Shown: piece by piece, positions 27,654 to 37,557 of the stretch
Layout: each line of letters starts with the position of its first letter
How positions within the stretch are numbered: position 1 is the stretch's first letter
Origin: Kistimonas scapharcae
Lineage (GTDB): Bacteria > Pseudomonadota > Gammaproteobacteria > Pseudomonadales > Endozoicomonadaceae
DNA: 64,000 nucleotides
Reading direction: 5' to 3'
Assembly (NCBI RefSeq): GCF_039540975.1
Contig: NZ_BAABFL010000112.1
Location: forward strand, 1 to 64,000
Position numbers and translations under genes: made by a program
The notes under the pieces: model-generated
What the model saw: the letters and a program-made list of their open reading frames with translations, nothing else
What the model was told of the DNA's origin: nothing
Databases searched by the model: none

Positions 27654-30080
27654 TCAGTGTGTACTGACCAGATCGCCACGGGCAGCATCTGCTTTTCCGT
27701 TCGCATCCTCGACAGCGACATCCTGATCCTTAGACTGCGGATCCGGCATAAACTTCAATGCCAACTCCAGCACTTCATCAATCCACTTGACCGGACAGAT
27801 CTCAAGATCCTGCTTGATATTATCCGGAATCTCCTTGAGATCCTTCTTATTCTCAGCAGGAATGATCACGGTTTTGATCCCGCCACGGTGGGCCGCCAAC
27901 AGTTTTTCTTTCAGGCCGCCAATCGCCAGAACTTGCCCACGCAAGGTAATTTCCCCCGTCATCGCCACATCGGCACGTACCGGAATGCCAGTAAATACGG
28001 AAGCCAGTGCCGTGCACATAGCAATCCCCGCACTAGGACCATCCTTCGGTGTCGCCCCTTCCGGCACATGGATATGCACATCGTGGGTCTCATGAAAATC
28101 AGGCTTGATACCTAAAACAGGCGCCCGACTTCTCACAACTGTCATTGCGGCCTGAATGGACTCCTGCATGACATCGCCCAGAGACCCCGTCTTGATGACC
28201 TGGCCTTTACCGCTAGTCGCCACAGCTTCGATTGTCAGTAACTCCCCCCCCACCTGGGTCCAGGCCAGGCCGGTTACCTGACCTATCTGATCCTTCTCTT
28301 CGGCGAGGCCATAGGTGAATTTCTGAACGCCAGAATAATGCTCAAGATCGTCTGGCACGATTTTGCCTGGCACATCATGAACACCTAACGCCTGCTCCTT
28401 CACCAGCTTCCGGCATATTTTGGCGATTTCACGCTCCAATCCTCGAACACCGGCCTCGCGCGTGTAATAACGCACAAGATCACGAATGGTATTCTCATCA
28501 AATTGGGTTTCGCCCTTCTTCAGACCGGCGTTTTTAAGCTGCTTAGGCAATAGATACCGTTCAGAGATATTGATTTTCTCTTGCTCGGTATAACCCGGGA
28601 TTCTGATCACCTCCATACGATCCAGCAGTGGTGCCGGGATGTTCATGGAATTAGAGGTACAGACAAACATAACATCAGAAAGATCGTAATCCACTTCAAG
28701 ATAGTGGTCATTGAAACTGTTGTTTTGCTCTGGATCCAGCACTTCCAACAATGCAGATGCTGGGTCACCGCGCATATCAGAACCCATCTTATCAATTTCA
28801 TCGAGGAGAAAAAGCGGATTCTTGACACCCGACTTGGCCATTTTCTGTACCAGCTTGCCGGGCATGGAACCAATATAGGTTCTTCTGTGACCTCGAATTT
28901 CAGCTTCATCACGCACACCACCCAGTGCCATGCGAACAAACTTACGATTGGTAGCCCTGGCTATAGACTCACCTAAGGACGTCTTACCCACCCCTGGAGG
29001 CCCAACCAGACACAAAACAGGTCCCTTGATCTTACGGACACGCTGCTGAACCGCCAGATACTCAAGAATCCGATCCTTAACTTCCTCCAGACCATAATGA
29101 TCTTCATTGAGGATTGTTTCCGCTTTTTTCAGATCATGACGAACTTTGCTACGTTTTTTCCAGGGAATACTCAGCATCCAGTCAATATAACCGCGAACGA
29201 CTGTGGCTTCTGCTGACATTGGTGACATCTGCTTCAGCTTCTTCAGCTCTGACATGGACTTGTCGAGCGCTTCAGCTGTCATGCCTGCAGCCTCTACTTT
29301 CTCCTTGAGGCTATCTAATTCATCGACACCATCTTCAATGCTACCCAGCTCTTTCTGAATGGCCTTCATCTGCTCATTCAGATAGTATTCCCGCTGACTC
29401 CTTTCCATCTGTTTCTTGACACGACCCCTCACCCGCTTTTCAACCTGAAGCAGATCAATCTCGGTTTCGATCAGTGCTATCAGGTACTCAAGCCGTTCGA
29501 ATATGTCATTAACTTCCAGAATTTTTTGCTTGTCTTCTATTTTGAGAACCATATGGGCAGAAACGGTGTCTGCCAGTCTCTCTGGGTCGTCCACCTCCGT
29601 GAGGGAGTTGAGGACTTCTGTCCCCACTTTTTTGCTAAGCTGCACATATTGCTCAAACTTGCTGTAGAGCGTCTGCGTCAAAACTTCAGTGCGGCGTGCT
29701 TCAACCTGTATGGATTCCTGAACATCAGCAAGTGCTGTGTAATAGTCGCCACTATCCCGGAATTCGGTAATATTCGCTCTTGCGGCCCCTTCCACCAGAA
29801 CCTTGACCGTTCCATCAGGCAGCTTCAGCATTTGCAAGATGGTTGATAGTGTCCCAACCTCGTAGATTTCAGCAGGAGCCGGATCGTCATCTTGGGCATT
29901 CTTCTGAGCGACAAGCAGCACGCGACGATCACCGCTCATTGCCTTTTCAAGGGCTTTAATCGATTTATCCCTTCCAACAAACAAAGGAATAACCATATGG
30001 GGATAGACGACAACATCCCGGAGTGGCAAAAGCGGTAGCTCCACCGTCTCATGGCAGCGGGTGAGATCCTGATTTTCCAT
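27654..30080 (-). CDS. lon: ATP-dependent protease Lon
   Basis: Lon degrades misfolded and regulatory proteins. The 808-residue protein has the LAN domain (LPLLPLRDVVVYPHMVIPLFVGR, about 13-35), a coiled-coil region (KQMERSQREYYLNEQMKAIQKELG, about 230-253), the AAA+ module with Walker A GPPGVGKTSLGESIA (about 352), FLLDEIDKMG (Walker B), and the protease domain with catalytic Ser in PKDGPSAGIAMCTAL (about 672) and the Lys of GLKEKLLAAHRGG. I chose ATG 30080 (MENQDLTRCHETVELP), with GAGAGG upstream; an outer ATG at 30122 adds residues not in the family. It lies between clpX and hupB as in many gammaproteobacteria. Confidence 0.96.
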   Translation of the reverse strand: MENQDLTRCHETVELPLLPLRDVVVYPHMVIPLFVGRDKSIKALEKAMSGDRRVLLVAQKNAQDDDPAPAEIYEVGTLSTILQMLKLPDGTVKVLVEGAARANITEFRDSGDYYTALADVQESIQVEARRTEVLTQTLYSKFEQYVQLSKKVGTEVLNSLTEVDDPERLADTVSAHMVLKIEDKQKILEVNDIFERLEYLIALIETEIDLLQVEKRVRGRVKKQMERSQREYYLNEQMKAIQKELGSIEDGVDELDSLKEKVEAAGMTAEALDKSMSELKKLKQMSPMSAEATVVRGYIDWMLSIPWKKRSKVRHDLKKAETILNEDHYGLEEVKDRILEYLAVQQRVRKIKGPVLCLVGPPGVGKTSLGESIARATNRKFVRMALGGVRDEAEIRGHRRTYIGSMPGKLVQKMAKSGVKNPLFLLDEIDKMGSDMRGDPASALLEVLDPEQNNSFNDHYLEVDYDLSDVMFVCTSNSMNIPAPLLDRMEVIRIPGYTEQEKINISERYLLPKQLKNAGLKKGETQFDENTIRDLVRYYTREAGVRGLEREIAKICRKLVKEQALGVHDVPGKIVPDDLEHYSGVQKFTYGLAEEKDQIGQVTGLAWTQVGGELLTIEAVATSGKGQVIKTGSLGDVMQESIQAAMTVVRSRAPVLGIKPDFHETHDVHIHVPEGATPKDGPSAGIAMCTALASVFTGIPVRADVAMTGEITLRGQVLAIGGLKEKLLAAHRGGIKTVIIPAENKKDLKEIPDNIKQDLEICPVKWIDEVLELALKFMPDPQSKDQDVAVEDANGKADAARGDLVSTH

Positions 30081-30230
30081 ACGCAGCCCTCTCTTCTGAT
30101 ACTCCTGACGGCCAGAGAACACGCTGACAACTCAGTACAGCGCCAGCAACTACTGCAGACCGCCTTACAATCACTAAGATGAGGGCTTACGAACAAAAAT
30201 ACAAGGACAAAATGACCTGCATCAAAAAAC

Positions 30231-30248
30231 GCTGACCACTTTGTCAGC
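30231..30248 (-). terminator. Second hairpin downstream of clpX
   Basis: GCTGAC and GTCAGC around a 6-base loop are followed on the - strand by G-T6. Together with the hairpin at 30343 it forms a tandem terminator between clpX and lon. Confidence 0.7.
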
Positions 30249-30342
30249 ATTAACCAAAATTATTGAAATATAAATAAAAAATGGTCTGAACACAAAGAAT
30301 GAGAATGAGCAGAGGTGAGAAAGAAGGCAACAAAAGAAAAAT

Positions 30343-30370
30343 AGGGTGACAATCGCATGATTGTCACCCT
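30343..30370 (-). terminator. Intrinsic terminator after clpX
   Basis: AGGGTGACAATC and GATTGTCACCCT (perfect 12-bp arms, loop GCAT), followed on the - strand by a T-rich run. It lies 11 bases after the clpX stop. Confidence 0.85.
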
Positions 30371-30380
30371 GCAAAATGAC

Positions 30381-31670
30381 TTACTCTTCTGGCAGTACTT
30401 TTTGCGCTTCAGTATTGTCGTAAAGCAAAATAGGTGCGGTTTCACCCCGAATGACATTGCCATCAATGACCACCTTGGAAATAGTCTTATCCGAAGGCAC
30501 GTCATACATAATCTCAAGCAACACATTCTCAAGAATGGAACGCAAACCACGAGCACCCGTCTTTCGCTCCATCGCCTGTCGAGCCACTTCTCGAAGTGCT
30601 TCGTCACGAAAATCGATGTCCACACCTTCCATTTCTAGAAGACGCGCGTACTGTTTGGTCAAAGCATTTTTAGGCTCAGTCAAAATTCTGACCAGCGCCT
30701 CTTCATCTAATTCTTCAAGCGTAGCTGCAACCGGCAGTCGACCGACAAACTCAGGAATCAGACCATATTTAACCAGATCTTCTGGCTCAACATCCTTGAA
30801 TGTTTCACCAAGACTCTTCTTGACATCTTTGCTTTTGACATCTGCAGAAAAGCCAATACCACCCTTTTCAGTCCGGTCACGAATCACCTTTTCCAGACCC
30901 GCAAATGCACCACCACAAATAAAGAGAATGTTGGAGGTATCAACTTGTAAAAATTCTTGCTGAGGATGCTTGCGCCCCCCCTGAGGCGGCACCGATGCCA
31001 CAGTGCCCTCAATCAGCTTGAGAAGTGCCTGCTGAACGCCCTCACCTGACACATCCCGGGTAATGGACGGATTATCGGCCTTTCTTGAAATCTTATCGAT
31101 TTCATCGATATAGACAATGCCCATCTGAGCCTTTTCTACATCATAATCGCATTTCTGAAGTAACTTCTGGATGATGTTTTCGACATCTTCACCCACATAA
31201 CCTGCTTCTGTTAACGTCGTTGCGTCTGCAATAGTGAAAGGGACATTCAACAGACGCGCCAGCGTTTCAGCAAGCAATGTCTTACCGGAGCCCGTCGGCC
31301 CCACCAGAAGGATGTTACTCTTTCCGAGCTCCACATCATCTTTGTTGCGGCTTTCACCCGCCTGGAGTCGCTTGTAGTGGTTATAGACGGCAACAGACAG
31401 TACCTTCTTAGCACGCTGCTGACCTATAACATACTCATCTAGAATATCTTTGATCTCTCTGGGTGCGGGAAGCTTGTCACTACTACCTTCTGGTGCCGCT
31501 TCCTGGACCTCTTCACGGATAATATCGTTACAGAGATCAACACACTCGTCGCAAATAAAGACCGATGGGCCCGCAATCAGCTTCCGCACTTCATGCTGGC
31601 TTTTGCCGCAGAAGGAGCAGTAAAGCAGCTTGCCGCTATCATCACCCTTGCCGTTGCTCTGGTCGGTCAT
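30381..31670 (-). CDS. clpX: ATP-dependent Clp protease ATP-binding subunit ClpX
   Basis: ClpX unfolds substrates and feeds them into ClpP. The 429-residue protein has an N-terminal zinc-binding domain with four cysteines (CSFC...CDEC, residues 14-43). The AAA+ module follows: Walker A GPTGSGKT (about 121), Walker B GIVYIDEIDKI (about 184), the pore loop in LTEAGYVGEDVENI, and sensor II in KTGARGLRSILE. The IGF-type ClpP-contact loop sits near QGGRKHPQQEFLQVDT..., after it. It follows clpP by 142 bases. Confidence 0.97.
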   Translation of the reverse strand: MTDQSNGKGDDSGKLLYCSFCGKSQHEVRKLIAGPSVFICDECVDLCNDIIREEVQEAAPEGSSDKLPAPREIKDILDEYVIGQQRAKKVLSVAVYNHYKRLQAGESRNKDDVELGKSNILLVGPTGSGKTLLAETLARLLNVPFTIADATTLTEAGYVGEDVENIIQKLLQKCDYDVEKAQMGIVYIDEIDKISRKADNPSITRDVSGEGVQQALLKLIEGTVASVPPQGGRKHPQQEFLQVDTSNILFICGGAFAGLEKVIRDRTEKGGIGFSADVKSKDVKKSLGETFKDVEPEDLVKYGLIPEFVGRLPVAATLEELDEEALVRILTEPKNALTKQYARLLEMEGVDIDFRDEALREVARQAMERKTGARGLRSILENVLLEIMYDVPSDKTISKVVIDGNVIRGETAPILLYDNTEAQKVLPEE

Positions 31671-31812
31671 TCAAATACCCTGTTTTCTGGGATAACCCTT
31701 TAACAACAAGATGCTGGTTTTACCGTCATATTTCAAGGGGTCAGACAGAGAAAAGGTAATCGCCTTGTCCGTGCTACTGACCACCCGAAATACCATGGGT
31801 CAGCCCAGGCTC

Positions 31813-32451
31813 CTACTCGGAAACCTGGCGCTTATCCATCACCTCATCAATCAGACCATACTCCTTGGCCTGAAGGGCATCCATAAAGTTGTCACGATCA
31901 GTATCTCTTTCAACCACTTCCATGGGCTGGCCCGTATGATGTGACAGAACCTTGTTCAGCTTGTCCTTGATGGTCAGAATCTCTTTGGCGTGAATTTCAA
32001 TATCGGACGCCTGACCCTGGAAACCACCCAAAGGCTGATGAATCATCACCCTGGAGTGCGGCAGACAATAACGCTTACCCGCAGCACCGGAAGCCAGCAG
32101 CAATGCCCCCATACTGGCGGCCTGTCCGACACAATAGGTACAGACATCCGGCTTGATAAACTGCATAGTGTCATAGATTGCCATGCCTGCCGTGACCGAA
32201 CCGCCGGGTGAGTTGATATAAAGATGAATATCCTTATCCGGATTTTCAGACTCCAGAAACAGCATCTGGGCGACAATCAGGTTAGCCATGTAATCTTCAA
32301 CCTGGCCCACCATAAAAATAACCCGCTCTTTTAACAAGCGGGAATAGATATCGTAGGAACGCTCACCCCTGGCAGACTGCTCCACCACAATGGGCACCAG
32401 CCCACCGGCTGCCGAAATCTGGGGAGCGCTGTAATCAGTGAATCTGGACAT
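31813..32451 (-). CDS. clpP: ATP-dependent Clp protease proteolytic subunit ClpP
   Basis: ClpP forms the double-ring serine protease chamber. The 212-residue protein has the oxyanion region NSPGGSVTAGMAIYDTM (about 79-95), the catalytic Ser in GQAASMGALLLASGA (about 108-122), the catalytic His in PHSRVMIHQPLGG (about 134-146), and the Asp in ERDTDRDNFMDA (about 188-199). A propeptide-like N-terminus precedes LVPIVVEQSARGERSYDIYSRLL. It lies 88 bases downstream of tig. Confidence 0.97.
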   Translation of the reverse strand: MSRFTDYSAPQISAAGGLVPIVVEQSARGERSYDIYSRLLKERVIFMVGQVEDYMANLIVAQMLFLESENPDKDIHLYINSPGGSVTAGMAIYDTMQFIKPDVCTYCVGQAASMGALLLASGAAGKRYCLPHSRVMIHQPLGGFQGQASDIEIHAKEILTIKDKLNKVLSHHTGQPMEVVERDTDRDNFMDALQAKEYGLIDEVMDKRQVSE

Positions 32452-32539
32452 ATCCTGGAATGGCTCCTTGTCGGTGTGGGAGCACTGTCTCCGACAGTGC
32501 TCCGATCTTGCTGAGAAGAAATATCAGCAGGCCAAGACC

Positions 32540-33874
32540 TTAAGCTTCGGTCTCTTCTTCAGCGGCATGTTGTTGAGCAGGCTTGATCGCCTCTTTGTAA
32601 CTGCACTCGGCCTCAGAAACCTGTGCAGCATCGAGAATAGTATCCACCACCTGTTCTTCCAGTACAACATACTGCACCTGGCTCAGCTGCTGTTCATTGC
32701 TGTAGTACCAGTCAATCACCTGCTGAGGCTGCTGGTAGGCAGAAGCAATATCTTCGATCATGCTGCGCACACGGTTATCATCGACCTTGATCTCTTTAAC
32801 CTTAACGATCTCACCGACCAGCAAACCCAGCTTGACGCGCTTGTCAGCTTCATCTTTAAACAGTTCAGCCGGCAGGTTTTTCGGGTCAATACCGCTGTTC
32901 ACACCACCAAACTGTGCGACAGCCTGATGACGCAGGCGATCAATTTCCTGCGCAGCCAGCGCCTGGGGAACATCCAGATTGTGAACAGACAGCAGCCCAT
33001 CCATTACCTGGTTTTTGATCTTGGTCTTGATAGACTGACGCAGCTCTCGTTCCATGTTCTTGCGAATTTCTTCACGAAACGCTTCTTCGCCGCCTTCTTT
33101 AACACCATACTTGGCAAAGAACTCATCGTTCATTTCCGGCAGAACAGGCTGACTGACAGCTTTAACCTTAACGGTAAAGGTAGTCTGCTGACCTTTCAGT
33201 TCTTCTGAGTGGTACTCTTCGGGGAAGGTCAGCTCAAGCACTTTTTCTTCACCGGCAGAAGCACCAATCAGGCCATCTTCAAAACCAGGGATCATCTGAC
33301 CAGAGCCCAGCACCAGCTTCTGATCTTCAGCACTGCCACCCTCAAACGCTTCACCGTTCAGGGTACCAACGTAGTCAATCTCTACCTGGTCACCGCTCTC
33401 GGCAGCGCGCTCAACCACTTCCCAGGTACGGCTCTGTTCACGCAGGGTGTTGAGCATGTTATCAACATCAGCATCCTGGACAGTGCTCACAGGCTTTTCG
33501 ACCTTGATCTGGGCGAAGTCTTCCAGAGCGATTTCCGGGTACACTTCAAAGGTGGCAATGAACTCGAAGTCCTTACCTTCTTCCATGACCTTGGGTTCTA
33601 CACTGGGGGAACCGGCAGGCTGGAGTTCCTCGCTGGAAATCGCTTCCATGTAGGAGGTCTGCATAACCTCACCCAGTACTTCCTGATAAGCGCCCTTTCC
33701 GTAACGCTTCTTAACCACCTTGAACGGTACCTTGCCCGGACGGAAACCATCCAGACGGACACGGCGGCTCATTTCCTTAAGACGCTCCTCAACCTTGGCA
33801 TCCACATCAGCCGCCGGAACAACGATAGTCAGGCGACGCTCAAGGCCGGAAGTCGTTTCAAGTGAGACTTGCAT
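32540..33874 (-). CDS. tig: Trigger factor (ribosome-associated chaperone)
   Basis: Trigger factor binds nascent chains at the ribosome exit. The 444-residue protein shows the ribosome-docking signature in DGFRPGKVPFKVVKKRYG (about residues 41-58), the FKBP-like prolyl isomerase domain (about 150-245) with ESGDQVEIDYVGTLNGEAFEGG and GEEKVLELTFPEEYHSEELKG, and the helical C-terminal chaperone domain. Length matches the family. It leads the conserved tig-clpP-clpX-lon order. Confidence 0.96.
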   Translation of the reverse strand: MQVSLETTSGLERRLTIVVPAADVDAKVEERLKEMSRRVRLDGFRPGKVPFKVVKKRYGKGAYQEVLGEVMQTSYMEAISSEELQPAGSPSVEPKVMEEGKDFEFIATFEVYPEIALEDFAQIKVEKPVSTVQDADVDNMLNTLREQSRTWEVVERAAESGDQVEIDYVGTLNGEAFEGGSAEDQKLVLGSGQMIPGFEDGLIGASAGEEKVLELTFPEEYHSEELKGQQTTFTVKVKAVSQPVLPEMNDEFFAKYGVKEGGEEAFREEIRKNMERELRQSIKTKIKNQVMDGLLSVHNLDVPQALAAQEIDRLRHQAVAQFGGVNSGIDPKNLPAELFKDEADKRVKLGLLVGEIVKVKEIKVDDNRVRSMIEDIASAYQQPQQVIDWYYSNEQQLSQVQYVVLEEQVVDTILDAAQVSEAECSYKEAIKPAQQHAAEEETEA

Positions 33875-34083
33875 GGGTATTCCTCATAAAACCAGCTGTA
33901 GCAACATTCGGTCACTGAAAAGTGTGACAGGGTATCAAATTCTCATGCATCACTGAATAGCCGATGCATATACCCTGCAACTACATCAATCCCCGGAAGA
34001 CAGTCTTTTATGCGCTTATTATTGGCAACCAAAAGGCACTTGGATATCAGCACGATACCAAGATGACCTTTTCGCCACATACG

Positions 34084-34118
34084 AAAAATGGGGATAAGGC
34101 AAGCTTATCCCCATTTTT
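34084..34118 (-). terminator. Intrinsic terminator of the tRNA operon
   Basis: Perfect 15-bp arms (AAAAATGGGGATAAG and CTTATCCCCATTTTT) around a 5-base loop, directly after the tRNA-Leu gene on the - strand. The A and T runs make it symmetric. Confidence 0.92.
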
Positions 34119-34127
34119 AACAATGCA

Positions 34128-34212
34128 TGGTGCGGAAGGAGAGACTCGAACTCTCACGCCTTTCGGCACTGGAACCTAAATCCAGCGTGTCTACCAATTC
34201 CACCACTTCCGC
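34128..34212 (-). tRNA. tRNA-Leu (anticodon UAG)
   Basis: 85-nt class II tRNA with encoded CCA. The acceptor stem GCGGAAG/CTTCCGC pairs fully. The anticodon arm CTGGA-TTTAGGT-TCCAG gives anticodon UAG (reads CUN). The long variable arm (GTGCCGAAAGGCGTG region) is typical of Leu. Last gene of a five-tRNA cluster. Confidence 0.95.
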
Positions 34213-34250
34213 ACAAAATCCCGCCAACCTGGCAGGAAACTTTTAAAAAC

Positions 34251-34327
34251 TGGGGTGGACGATGGGAGTCGAACCCACGACCGCAGGAGTCACAATCCTG
34301 AGCTCTACCAACTGAGCTACGCCCACC
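34251..34327 (-). tRNA. tRNA-His (anticodon GUG), copy 2 in transcript order
   Basis: The acceptor stem GTGGGCG/CGTCCAC carries one G-U pair. The extra G at position -1, needed by HisRS, is encoded and faces discriminator C73. Anticodon arm CAGGA-TTGTGAC-TCCTG. Encoded CCA. Identical to the neighbouring copy. Confidence 0.95.
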
Positions 34328-34362
34328 AGCAAAATATCAACACACTACAACAACGAATTAAG

Positions 34363-34439
34363 TGGGGTGGACGATGGGAGTCGAACCCACGACCGCAGGA
34401 GTCACAATCCTGAGCTCTACCAACTGAGCTACGCCCACC
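34363..34439 (-). tRNA. tRNA-His (anticodon GUG), copy 1 in transcript order
   Basis: Identical in all 77 positions to the copy at 34251, 35 bases away, so the pair is a recent tandem duplication or is kept uniform by gene conversion. Confidence 0.95.
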
Positions 34440-34603
34440 ACTAAATTCATACCGCCAGAAAGAAACTCACCGGCCAGTTGCGAAGCGCATCGTACTGATT
34501 TTTAAGCAGGATGCAAGCCCTACTCGCAAACCAGACAACACATCATCGAACCAACAAAACGCTTTTCAAAGACTGGCAAAGAAAACCGATCAGAAACACT
34601 GCA

Positions 34604-34680
<77 letters not shown>

Positions 34681-34708
34681 ATATACCCTTTATATCACAG
34701 GTTGTAAC

Positions 34709-34785
34709 TGGTCGGGGTAGAGAGATTCGAACTCCCGACATCCTGCTCCCAAAGCAGGCGCGCTACCAGACTGCGCTATACCCCG
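34709..34785 (-). tRNA. tRNA-Pro (anticodon UGG)
   Basis: Acceptor CGGGGTA/TACCCCG, anticodon arm CCTGC-TTTGGGA-GCAGG giving UGG, encoded CCA. First gene of the Pro-Arg-His-His-Leu cluster. Confidence 0.95.
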
Positions 34786-35158
34786 AATCAGACGCTGCGA
34801 AGCGGCATGAGTGCTGCTCAACGACGGGGCGAATATTACCCGCAGCCTTTCAGTTCGTCAACGCCTCATCGACTACCTTTTTCCGTTAGGAAACGAGGAC
34901 TTACAAAATGCTGTTAACGAAAATGCCACCCACATGCTTTCCTTTATTAAAGAACATTTTTGAGGGAAGCGACAAAATCGGATTACAACGCGTGCTCACA
35001 AGCCAACTTGAAACACTGCAGCGAGTTCAACCGCAATCGAAAAAATTCCAGGCCAAGAAATAATATGCCCCGTTATGCGTTGACCCATGCCACGATTTAC
35101 CGCCGAAAATCTGTCATACTCCCCGCCTTCCTGAAACAGAAAAAACAAGTCACATCTC
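34786..35158. promoter_or_regulatory. Shared upstream region of the tRNA cluster and folD
   Basis: 373 bases with no gene I can support. It separates the divergent tRNA operon (-) and folD (+), so it should carry both promoters. I did not find hexamers good enough to name. Confidence 0.4.
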
Positions 35159-36019
35159 ATGCAAGCAAAGATCATTGATGGCAAACGCATTGCTGACGGG
35201 ATCACGGACCGCATAGCTGCTGCTGTAAAAACAAGACAGGAACACGGTCTCCGCACCCCGGGTCTGGCGGTGATACTCCTGGGCGAAGACCCCGCTTCCC
35301 GCGTTTATGTCGGCAAGAAACGGCGGGACTGCGAAAAAGTCGGCTTCCTCTCTCGCTCCTATGACCTCCCCACCGCCACTACTGAAGAACAGCTGCTCAC
35401 CCTGATTGATAACCTGAACAATGATCCTGAAATCGACGGCATCCTGGTTCAGCTTCCCCTTCCTGCCCACATCAACAGCACGCACGTGATCGAGCGCATC
35501 CGCCCGGACAAAGATGTTGACGGTTTTCACCCCTACAATATTGGACGCCTCTGCCAGCGTAACCCGATGCTGCGCCCCTGCACCCCCAAGGGTGTCATGA
35601 CGCTACTGGAAAGCACCGGTGAATGCCTGCGCGGTATGAAATCCACGATTGTCGGCGCCTCAAATATCGTTGGCCGCCCAATGATGCTTGAACTGCTCCT
35701 TGCAGGTAGCACTACAACGACTGCACACCGCTTCACTGAAAACTTGGCATCAGAAGTAGCCAGTGCTGATATCGTTGTTGTGGGTGTCGGGAAACCAGGA
35801 CTGGTCAAAGGCGAGTGGATCAAACCAGGCAGCATCGTGATTGACGTGGGCATCAACCGCCTGGAAAGCGGCAAACTGGTTGGCGACGTAGAATTTGAAG
35901 CCGCCGCTGAGCGTGCCTCCTGGATCACACCAGTACCTGGCGGTGTCGGCCCCATGACTGTCGCAACCCTCCTGGAAAATACGCTCTACGCTGCCGAGCA
36001 CCTCCATCCGGACGCATAA
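35159..36019 (+). CDS. folD: Bifunctional methylenetetrahydrofolate dehydrogenase / cyclohydrolase FolD
   Basis: FolD interconverts methylene-, methenyl- and 10-formyl-tetrahydrofolate for purine and fMet synthesis. The 286-residue protein has the catalytic Lys in SRVYVGKKRRDCEKVGF (about 46-62), folate-site text DGILVQLPLPAHI (about 98-110), DVDGFHPYNIGRL (about 121-133), the nucleotide site in GASNIVGRPMMLELL, and the C-terminal PGGVGPMTVATLLENT (about 262-277). It follows the divergent tRNA operon and ends in a clear terminator. Confidence 0.96.
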   Translation: MQAKIIDGKRIADGITDRIAAAVKTRQEHGLRTPGLAVILLGEDPASRVYVGKKRRDCEKVGFLSRSYDLPTATTEEQLLTLIDNLNNDPEIDGILVQLPLPAHINSTHVIERIRPDKDVDGFHPYNIGRLCQRNPMLRPCTPKGVMTLLESTGECLRGMKSTIVGASNIVGRPMMLELLLAGSTTTTAHRFTENLASEVASADIVVVGVGKPGLVKGEWIKPGSIVIDVGINRLESGKLVGDVEFEAAAERASWITPVPGGVGPMTVATLLENTLYAAEHLHPDA

Positions 36020-36030
36020 GCCACACAAAC

Positions 36031-36064
36031 AAAAAAGGCCGGACATGAAGCCCGGCCTTTTTTT
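36031..36064. terminator. Bidirectional terminator between folD and the iron alcohol dehydrogenase
   Basis: A6-GGCCGG, 9-base loop, CCGGCC-T7. Works for the convergent pair. Confidence 0.9.
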
Positions 36065-36074
36065 CAACTATCGA

Positions 36075-37226
36075 TTACATCGCATTGCGATAGATAGCCA
36101 CGATCTCTTCGTGAGTCGCCTGTTTGGGATTGGTCAGACCACAGGCATCCTTCAGCGCATTCTCTGCGAGCAGATCCAGATCTTCCTCTTTCACATTCAG
36201 CTCACGCAGGCCTGCAGGGATACCGACAGACGCTGACAGTTCACGGATCGCCTCCAGCGCTTTTTCAGCAGCCTGAGGCGCTTCCATACCCTCAACATCT
36301 TTACCCATGGCACGCGCCACATCAGCCAGACGACCCGGGCTAACCTGCGCATTGTACTGCTGAACGTGAGGCAGCAGGACAGCGTTGCACACACCGTGAG
36401 GCAGATCGTAGAAACCACCCAGCTGGTGCGCCATTGCATGAACGTAACCCAGGCTGGCATTGTTGAATGCCATACCGGCCAACAGCTGCGCGTACGCCAT
36501 CTGATCACGGGCTTCCATGTCTTCACCATTGTCGACCGCACGACGCAGGTAAGAAGCAATCAGTTTGATAGCTTTCAGCGCACAGCAGTCAGTGACAGGC
36601 GTAGCAATCGTAGAGACATACGCTTCTACCGCATGGGTCAGGGCATCCATACCAGTCGCAGCAGTCAGGGAAGCCGGCATACCCTTCATCAGAGCCGGAT
36701 CATTGACGGACATGATCGGCGTGGTGTTCTTGTCAACGATTGCCATTTTCACGTGACGCTTCACGTCAGTGATAATGCAGAAACGGGTAATTTCTGAGGC
36801 AGTACCTGCAGTCGTATTAATCGCAACCAGCGGCAGCTGAGGCTTGCCGGAAACATCGACGCCTTCGTAATCCTTGATTTCACCACCATTGGTTGCAACG
36901 AGCGCAACACCTTTGGCGCAATCGTGGGGAGAACCACCACCGAGAGAAATGACGAAGTCACAGTCATTTTCCTGCAGCAGTGCAAGACCATCAAGTACGT
37001 TTTCGCAGGTCGGGTTAGGCTGAGTGCCATCATAAATAACGCTGGCAATCCCTTTTTCACCCAGCTGCTCAACCACATCGCCGACCAGACCAATATCGTT
37101 CAGCACTTTGTCTGTCACAACCAGCGCTTTCTTAAGGCCAAATCCAACAATATCGTTGATCGCTTCAGCCAGACATCCTTCCCCCATGTGGTTGATGGTC
37201 GGCATGAAAAACTTGAAGGCACTCAT
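36075..37226 (-). CDS. Iron-containing (type III) alcohol dehydrogenase
   Basis: This 383-residue NAD-dependent alcohol dehydrogenase belongs to the iron-activated family (YiaY/AdhB/EutG-like). The nucleotide motif is SLGGGSPHDCAKGVAL (about 95-110). The first iron-family signature is seen around ATGMDALTHAVEAYVS (about 190-205). The second, with metal-binding histidines, reads YVHAMAHQLGGFYDLPHGVCNAVLLPHV (about 258-285). Substrate is not predictable. I chose ATG 37226 (MSAFKFFMP), since homologues start there. It and the zinc dehydrogenase next door are divergent and together interrupt the otherwise conserved folD-cysS neighbourhood, so both look like a later insertion. Confidence 0.88.
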   Translation of the reverse strand: MSAFKFFMPTINHMGEGCLAEAINDIVGFGLKKALVVTDKVLNDIGLVGDVVEQLGEKGIASVIYDGTQPNPTCENVLDGLALLQENDCDFVISLGGGSPHDCAKGVALVATNGGEIKDYEGVDVSGKPQLPLVAINTTAGTASEITRFCIITDVKRHVKMAIVDKNTTPIMSVNDPALMKGMPASLTAATGMDALTHAVEAYVSTIATPVTDCCALKAIKLIASYLRRAVDNGEDMEARDQMAYAQLLAGMAFNNASLGYVHAMAHQLGGFYDLPHGVCNAVLLPHVQQYNAQVSPGRLADVARAMGKDVEGMEAPQAAEKALEAIRELSASVGIPAGLRELNVKEEDLDLLAENALKDACGLTNPKQATHEEIVAIYRNAM

Positions 37227-37557
37227 GGTTAACACTCCATATCAGCATTACAGCTAAGCCTGTCGCCCTATGCGCGACAGCACCCAAAACGTATGCGTAC
37301 CAAGTTACCACCAGCCACCCACACTCATATTGACTTAACGCAAGACGCAACCCGTGACACAAGCACCATTGCATTGATCTTTGACAGTAAAAATGCCCAG
37401 TGTTCAAAGCTGTTTTACCTACAACCAGCCGCAAACAAGAAGAACCAAACCCAAACAAGGCAACGGATCCAGACACAACATCTGTTCGTCCATCCCCATC
37501 CAGAGAAAGTGCTATGTTTTAACCGCCCTATTCTTCCGACCTGATAGCGGAGCTGCC
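37227..37557. promoter_or_regulatory. Shared upstream region of two divergent alcohol dehydrogenases
   Basis: 331 bases without a gene. It should contain promoters for both directions. No operator or strong hexamer pair stands out to me. Confidence 0.4.
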
